Source: Hyphomicrobium sp. (GTDB taxonomy: Bacteria > Pseudomonadota > Alphaproteobacteria > Rhizobiales > Hyphomicrobiaceae). From it: DNA of 64,000 nucleotides. Shown here one piece after another: positions 63,442 to 64,000 of the stretch. Made by a program: the position numbers and the translations under genes. The stretch spans positions 1 to 64,000 of the forward strand of contig NZ_JAIELN010000011.1 in assembly GCF_019753045.1 (NCBI RefSeq), given 5' to 3'. Each line of letters starts with the position of its first letter. The first letter of the stretch is position 1. Below the pieces are notes generated by a model, which saw only the letters and a program-made list of their open reading frames with translations, was not told where the DNA came from and searched no databases.

Positions 63442-64000
63442 TCACGCGCCTGGACTAATTCTTTCAACCACGGCCTTTGTCAACGCCATGACCTCTGGCA
63501 GCGCACTTCCGTATTTGTCGCGCGCCGCGCGAAACACGCCGAGCCCTGGATGCGTAGCCGCATTCTGAAGCGCGCTTGTGTAGGGCACGGGCCTCGCAAT
63601 TGCGTTGAGATGGTGCAGGCCCTGCTTGATGTGATGCAGCATCTCGCGCTGCACGGTATTCGTTGCCTGATACTGCGTGATGAGCGGATGGACTTTCACC
63701 TGCGACGCAAGATCGAGATCGTCGGCAAGAATGAATTTCAAGAAATCCGTGAGGGTCGAATACGCGTTCGTCTCAAGGCTCGTCGGGGCTACTATGTGCT
63801 CGGCCAGCCTCATGGCCGCGAGCCCAAGCACGCCGGGCCCCGCCGGACAATCGATCAGAACGGCGTCGTAGTTCGGTTCGACTTTCGAAAGCTCTGATCT
63901 CAAAGCATCCGATAACAGGACATCGAGACGATCCTTGCGCTTCTTTCGCCGCGCCACGTGCTCGAAATCGGCCATCTCGCGAAGAAGTTCGTGATTGGAC
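63442..64000 (-). CDS. ParA/MinD-type ATPase, C-terminal part (partial)
   Basis: The frame is open to the window's right edge, so the start and the P-loop are outside. The visible part has 'YDAVLIDCPAGPGVLGLAAMRLAEHIVAPTSLETNAYSTLTDFL' (Walker B and the following ParA strand) and then 'HPLITQYQATNTVQREMLHHI' and 'PYTSALQNAATHPGLGVF'. ParA-like ATPases position DNA or protein clusters. The stop at 63442 lies 16 bases from the RgpF-like stop on the other strand. An internal ATG at 63975 is only a frame artefact of the window edge. Confidence 0.85.
   Translation of the reverse strand, partial: SNHELLREMADFEHVARRKKRKDRLDVLLSDALRSELSKVEPNYDAVLIDCPAGPGVLGLAAMRLAEHIVAPTSLETNAYSTLTDFLKFILADDLDLASQVKVHPLITQYQATNTVQREMLHHIKQGLHHLNAIARPVPYTSALQNAATHPGLGVFRAARDKYGSALPEVMALTKAVVERISPGA

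Overview
The window reads as an alphaproteobacterial chromosome, most likely order Hyphomicrobiales and plausibly Hyphomicrobium or a close relative. Supporting signs are a complete PhyR-NepR-EcfG general stress locus, an imuA-imuB-dnaE2 mutagenesis cassette behind a GTTC-N7-GTTC LexA box, a rhizobial-type two-cysteine porin, an aerobic (Cob-type) cobalamin pathway, and uniformly GC-rich coding DNA. The genus is an inference; there is no rRNA or other marker here.

Layout. 1-5 kb: thiamine genes thiG (partial), thiS and thiO on the minus strand, split by a three-domain LplT-PlsC-AMP-ligase fusion on the plus strand. 5-8 kb: gamma-glutamyltransferase, two cupins and a small secreted protein. 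8-14 kb: dnaE2, imuB, imuA; dnaE2 carries an in-frame palindromic repeat. 14.3-17.7 kb: L,D-transpeptidase, lipA, hydroxypyruvate isomerase. 17.7-26.1 kb: sulfate uptake (cysT-cysW-cysA-cysB, with an unlisted 31-residue membrane ORF in front), an XRE-cupin regulator, a porin, an alpha/beta hydrolase and the sulfate-binding protein. 26.3-30.1 kb: a ZrgABCD-like metal ABC system whose permease has a TAG codon in its first membrane helix. 30.2-37.2 kb: general stress response, with two HWE-type kinases, a single-domain response regulator, a PRC-barrel protein, phyR, ecfG and nepR, plus a strong candidate for an EcfG-driven small RNA. 37.3-55 kb: cobalamin biosynthesis (cobW,N,G,H,I,J,L,E,M,B on minus behind a cobalamin riboswitch; cobK on plus inside it; cobP,O,Q on plus; cobD and a bluB-cobA fusion on minus). 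55-64 kb: trhO, dTDP-rhamnose genes rfbCBDA, two glycosyltransferases, an RgpF-like protein and the 3' part of a ParA-type ATPase.

How it works together. The cob genes cover most steps from uroporphyrinogen III to adenosylcobinamide-GDP, including the lower-ligand enzyme BluB. cobS, cobT, cobF, cobR, cobC, cobV and cobU are not in the window. The two kinases are good candidates to feed PhyR. PhyR would then sequester NepR and free EcfG, whose GGAAC-N16-CGTT-type promoters can be seen in front of the sRNA, the PRC-barrel gene, nepR, one kinase and the lone response regulator. The sulfate operon is translationally coupled down to its own CysB-type regulator.

Most noteworthy: (1) the EcfG-promoted sRNA candidate at about 34630-34741 with a C-rich loop; (2) a 49-codon ORF between the cobalamin riboswitch and cobW, coupled to cobW; (3) the amber codon in the metal ABC permease; (4) the three-hairpin repeat translated inside dnaE2; (5) the bluB-cobA fusion; (6) cobK lying antisense inside the cob operon.
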